Position numbers and translations under genes: made by a program. The notes beneath the pieces were generated by a model. That model was not told the DNA's origin, did not search any database, and saw only the letters and a program-made list of their open reading frames with translations. From JAVBOP01 sp031550405 (GTDB taxonomy: Bacteria; Bacteroidota; Ignavibacteria; Kapaibacteriales; UBA2268): 18,175 nucleotides of DNA. The stretch lies in NCBI GenBank assembly GCA_031550405.1, contig JAVBOP010000008.1:1-18175 (forward strand), read 5' to 3'. Shown piece by piece: positions 15,626-18,175 of the stretch. The number at the start of each line of letters is the position of its first letter. Position 1 is the first letter of the stretch.

Positions 15626-16666
15626 CTATGCCTCGCTTTCGCTAAATTCAGTTTTTGTTGGAAGATTGAAAAGGTTTTCCTTCTCTCTAATCAAAAATAT
15701 TATGCCCACTAATACCTGCAATATTAAATTTACTCCATGCGTTAAAGTGGCATAAGCCAAGGCTTCTTCTTCGGAAATTGCCGGATATAAATACCTTAAT
15801 GCCGTAACTATCAGCCAGTGGTATACCCCGATGCCGCCAGGGGTTGGCGCTATGCTCATGCCTACTCCGGAAACGACTATTAATAAGCCCGCATCTGCCA
15901 TGGTGAGGTGCAGCAGGTTTTGGAAATCGAAGCAGAAGAACATGAGATACATTGGCAAGGCGTATAGCAGCCATATCAGTGCCGAATAGGTGAATGTGCT
16001 TAGGTATTGCGAGGGTGTTTTTATTATTTCAAATCCGGTGCGGAATGATGCCCACATATCGCATATTCTGCCATAATATTTTGGTGCTACAGGACGCACG
16101 ATTAAATGCAGTAACTTTTCGAATATATTAGTAGTTATGATAATAAACAGCAAGAATATTACAAATGCCAATATGACTAAAAAATATGTTAACACAGAAG
16201 TCGATAACTGCGGAAATGCTTGCAAAATAATGTTTTTATTAAAGAAAAAGACTATGCCAAACATTAGCAGCAAAAAAAGCACATCTATGACGCGTTCAAC
16301 TATAATTGTCGCAAAGACCGCTGTTTTGGACACTTTTTCGCGTCGAGCATAGACGAATGGGCGCACCAATTCGCCGCCGCGCGGTATGATGTTATTGACA
16401 GCATATCCAACCATTACAGCTGAAAATAAATTTAGATATGATTTGGCATGAAGTATCGGCTGTAAGAATATTTTCCACCGCACCGCCCGCACCCAATGCG
16501 ATAATATGGCAACGGGCAAAGACAGTAAGACCCACTCCCAGCGTATTTGTGAAAAAATATTCATAAATGCTTTCATGTCAATATCGTCGAGAACCATATA
16601 AATACTTATGACGAGTATTAGCATGATAACGCAATATTTTATTATAGTTTTGGCTGTATTTGGCAT
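15626..16666 (-). CDS. Flippase-like integral membrane protein (lysylphosphatidylglycerol synthase TM-region family)
   Basis: A 346-residue multipass inner-membrane protein of the family sharing the membrane domain of MprF/AglD (UPF0104, 'flippase-like domain'). Members are thought to move or modify lipids or glycolipids; no catalytic synthase domain is fused here. About eight hydrophobic helices are seen. Family motifs: HWVRAVRW (57-64), YAVNNIIPRGGELVRPF (88-104), VERVIDV (123-129) and IAPTPGGIGVYHW (272-284). I chose the ATG at 16666. An upstream TTG at 16744 would add 26 residues but lies inside the hairpin of the preceding gene's terminator and upstream of the likely promoter box, so it cannot be the start of this transcript. 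The 3' end is 19 bases from xerD, convergent, with no terminator between them. Confidence 0.88.
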   Translation of the reverse strand: MPNTAKTIIKYCVIMLILVISIYMVLDDIDMKAFMNIFSQIRWEWVLLSLPVAILSHWVRAVRWKIFLQPILHAKSYLNLFSAVMVGYAVNNIIPRGGELVRPFVYARREKVSKTAVFATIIVERVIDVLFLLLMFGIVFFFNKNIILQAFPQLSTSVLTYFLVILAFVIFLLFIIITTNIFEKLLHLIVRPVAPKYYGRICDMWASFRTGFEIIKTPSQYLSTFTYSALIWLLYALPMYLMFFCFDFQNLLHLTMADAGLLIVVSGVGMSIAPTPGGIGVYHWLIVTALRYLYPAISEEEALAYATLTHGVNLILQVLVGIIFLIREKENLFNLPTKTEFSESEA

Positions 16667-16703
16667 AATGATATTCACAAGTGATGCGACTTTGAAGTGC
16701 CTG

Positions 16704-16711
16704 CAAATATA
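16704..16711 (-). promoter_or_regulatory. Bacteroidota-type -7 box (TATATTTG) before the flippase-like gene
   Basis: The minus strand reads TATATTTGC 38 bases before the ATG at 16666. It directly follows the T run of the upstream gene's terminator, so terminator and promoter are packed end to end. Confidence 0.5.
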
Positions 16712-16712
16712 C

Positions 16713-16751
16713 AAAAAAAGAGCGATATTGATAATGATGTTCAATACCGCT
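16713..16751 (-). terminator. Rho-independent terminator of the T9SS surface-protein gene
   Basis: On the minus strand AGCGGTATTGA pairs with TCAATATCGCT (11 bp with one G-U pair; 16741-16751 with 16721-16731) around a 9-base loop, then C and seven T (complement of 16713-16719). It starts 18 bases after the stop codon. Confidence 0.85.
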
Positions 16752-16769
16752 TTGCTAATATTATAAATA

Positions 16770-18175
16770 TTATCTACTTACCACTAATTTTTCTACTTTC
16801 AGTCTGCCATCTATGTTTATCAACACGCTATATACACCATTCGGCAATTTCTTAGTATCAAAACGGTGCGTAAATATGCCGCTATCTGTATAGTTATCAT
16901 ATACTTGCATGATATTTTTGCCTGACATATCTGAAATGCTAATATTTATGTTTGAGGCTTCGGTTAAGTTAAAAGCCAATGTACATATATCATTTGCTGG
17001 GTTGGGAGTGAGCAGAGAATTAACAACTAACTCATTAATACCGCCTGTGCTGAATGTAACATCAGGTATATTTGTCTTGGTTTCCCTGTTGCCCGCACTG
17101 TCGGTTGCTATAACATAAAACGCATAATCCGCATCTTTTTCTATTGCTAAATACATGCTGTTATCTGTCGTTTTATTCAGCATTTTTACATACCCTCCTT
17201 GCCCTTTCTTAAAATATACATCATAGTAATAAACACCGGAACCATCTGCATAATCAACACCTTGCCAGCTTAGCTGTATCAAATTATCTGCTATATCTGA
17301 TGCCCAAACAGGCGTTTCCATTTGGCTTGCTGGTGCAGCTATATCTTTTGTATTTGACCAGACAGGCGTCATAATTGCAGCATTATTATCGAATACTATT
17401 GATGCCTTATTGGCTATTTCTGTACCATCGGCAAGGTCGTCTCTCACATCTATCGTGAACATAACACATCCCTGTCCCGAACCATTATCATCATTTGGCG
17501 GTAAAAAGCCCGCTAATGCGTCAGTAGGAAGTTCACCTGTTGCAGGATCAATACATCTTAAATACCATTTAACAATACCTTTTTGCCTATCCAAGTTTAA
17601 ATTAATTTTTGTTAATAAATTAGCGGAAGGCTGCATATCAATTGACCACATATTGTTTTGCACATCATAAGGTGCATCAATAATTTCATTGCCTATTTTA
17701 ACAAATCCTGCTTTGAATGTATTAATATCAAACTTCTTTAAATCCAGTGTATCGATGATATATACTTCTTGAGCAGGAGCTGATGCTGTGCTTAGATTCT
17801 CAAAATTGATGATATATGTGAATGTTTTTTGGTCAGAGAAATAGTGGCTGCCGCTTTCACTTCTATAACCTGTTTTATCATTAGGGTCTACAGAAGCTAC
17901 TACGCCTATAGTCAATTTTGCTACATCTACACTCGAACAAACATACGCATATTCATCGCCTGTTTGCATGGCGGTTATAACATCCCATGCAGCTGCTTCT
18001 ATCGCTGCTTCAGGTGTACCTGCATTGCAGCCCGCAGCCATTTTAGCCATATCCCATGCTAAGTTAATAACTGTTGGGCAATTCTTGTTCGTGCTGTTTA
18101 TGTTCCATCTGTTCCAATTCTCTACAGCTGATGATGACATGCAGTCAATATCAGTGAAAAATATATTGTCTGTTT
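16770..18175 (-). CDS. T9SS-exported surface protein, C-terminal part (5' partial)
   Basis: The C-terminal 467 residues of a larger secreted protein. The frame is open to the window edge (last complete codon 18171-18173), so the ATG at 18140 is internal. Numbering from that Met: a short helical, Cys-containing segment (1-75); a beta domain opening with VASVDPNDKTGY (81-92) and running to about 265, containing TYIINFENLSTASA and IANKASIVFDNNA, which is the 'FDPNDK' domain common in large Bacteroidota adhesin-like proteins; a fibronectin-III-like domain (about 275-365) with YAFYVIATDSAGN; and a type A sorting domain (about 378-456) from LTPNPAND to LPNGVYSVLINIDGR and KLVVSR. That last domain directs passage through the type IX secretion system and anchoring or release at the cell surface. 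The function of the missing N-terminal part is unknown. A terminator follows. Confidence 0.93.
   Translation of the reverse strand, partial: TDNIFFTDIDCMSSSAVENWNRWNINSTNKNCPTVINLAWDMAKMAAGCNAGTPEAAIEAAAWDVITAMQTGDEYAYVCSSVDVAKLTIGVVASVDPNDKTGYRSESGSHYFSDQKTFTYIINFENLSTASAPAQEVYIIDTLDLKKFDINTFKAGFVKIGNEIIDAPYDVQNNMWSIDMQPSANLLTKINLNLDRQKGIVKWYLRCIDPATGELPTDALAGFLPPNDDNGSGQGCVMFTIDVRDDLADGTEIANKASIVFDNNAAIMTPVWSNTKDIAAPASQMETPVWASDIADNLIQLSWQGVDYADGSGVYYYDVYFKKGQGGYVKMLNKTTDNSMYLAIEKDADYAFYVIATDSAGNRETKTNIPDVTFSTGGINELVVNSLLTPNPANDICTLAFNLTEASNINISISDMSGKNIMQVYDNYTDSGIFTHRFDTKKLPNGVYSVLINIDGRLKVEKLVVSR

Noticed and set aside
15608..15630. Near-perfect Shine-Dalgarno AGGAGGTG just after the xerD stop, followed by an ATG
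   Set aside because: The ATG opens only a 5-codon frame (MPRFR) overlapping the end of the opposite-strand gene; taken as chance, though leaderless small peptides cannot be excluded.
1..18175. CRISPR arrays, tRNA/rRNA genes, insertion sequences, riboswitches
   Set aside because: No regularly spaced repeats, no T-loop-like motifs in the gaps, no transposase motifs and no known riboswitch core were found on reading both strands by eye; a covariance-model search would be decisive.

Overview
The window is low-GC bacterial chromosome, most likely from the Bacteroidota or a close FCB-group relative. The evidence is a secreted protein with a C-terminal type IX secretion (Por) sorting domain, many short signal peptides and lipoproteins, weak or absent Shine-Dalgarno sequences at most starts, and TATATTTG boxes (the Bacteroidota -7 promoter type TAnnTTTG) 38 to 45 bases before three genes. 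The OmpA-type protein looks like those of Ignavibacteria/Kapabacteria, but I cannot assign a phylum firmly. I saw no tRNA, rRNA, CRISPR array, insertion sequence or prophage.

Layout. 1-2071 (+): a Prc/Tsp-type tail-specific protease, cut at its 5' end. It faces an M48 zinc-metalloprotease lipoprotein (2370-3212, -), and the two are separated by a pair of facing terminators. 3213-4154 is a 940-base AT-rich stretch whose only recognisable content is the C-terminal fragment of nadC (3868-4032, +). 4155-5600 (-): nuoA and nuoB of respiratory complex I, with an unrelated small lipoprotein gene between them; nuoC and later subunits do not follow. 5944-6762 (-): a SAM-dependent methyltransferase. 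6926-8433 (-): two overlapping genes for a lipoprotein and a membrane-anchored periplasmic coiled-coil protein, ended by a strong terminator. 8646-10082 (-): dnaA, with a perfect 26-bp palindrome just after its stop and a very AT-rich 405-base upstream region. 10488-12470 (-): a secreted TPR protein and, upstream of it, purA. 12694-15606 (+): an OmpA-family outer-membrane protein followed by a XerD-type tyrosine recombinase. 15626-16666 (-): a flippase-like multipass membrane protein. 16770-18175 (-): the C-terminal part of a T9SS-exported surface protein.

Function. The window mixes housekeeping genes (dnaA, purA, nuoA/nuoB, xerD) with cell-envelope genes: two quality-control-type proteases, three lipoproteins including the M48 enzyme, an OmpA-like peptidoglycan-binding protein, a TPR protein and a T9SS cargo. 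No complete new system is evident. The parts most worth a second look are the overlapping lipoprotein/coiled-coil pair after dnaA, the split nuoA-lipoprotein-nuoB cluster, the nadC remnant fused in frame (across one stop) to an unknown 45-codon ORF, and the palindrome beside dnaA.
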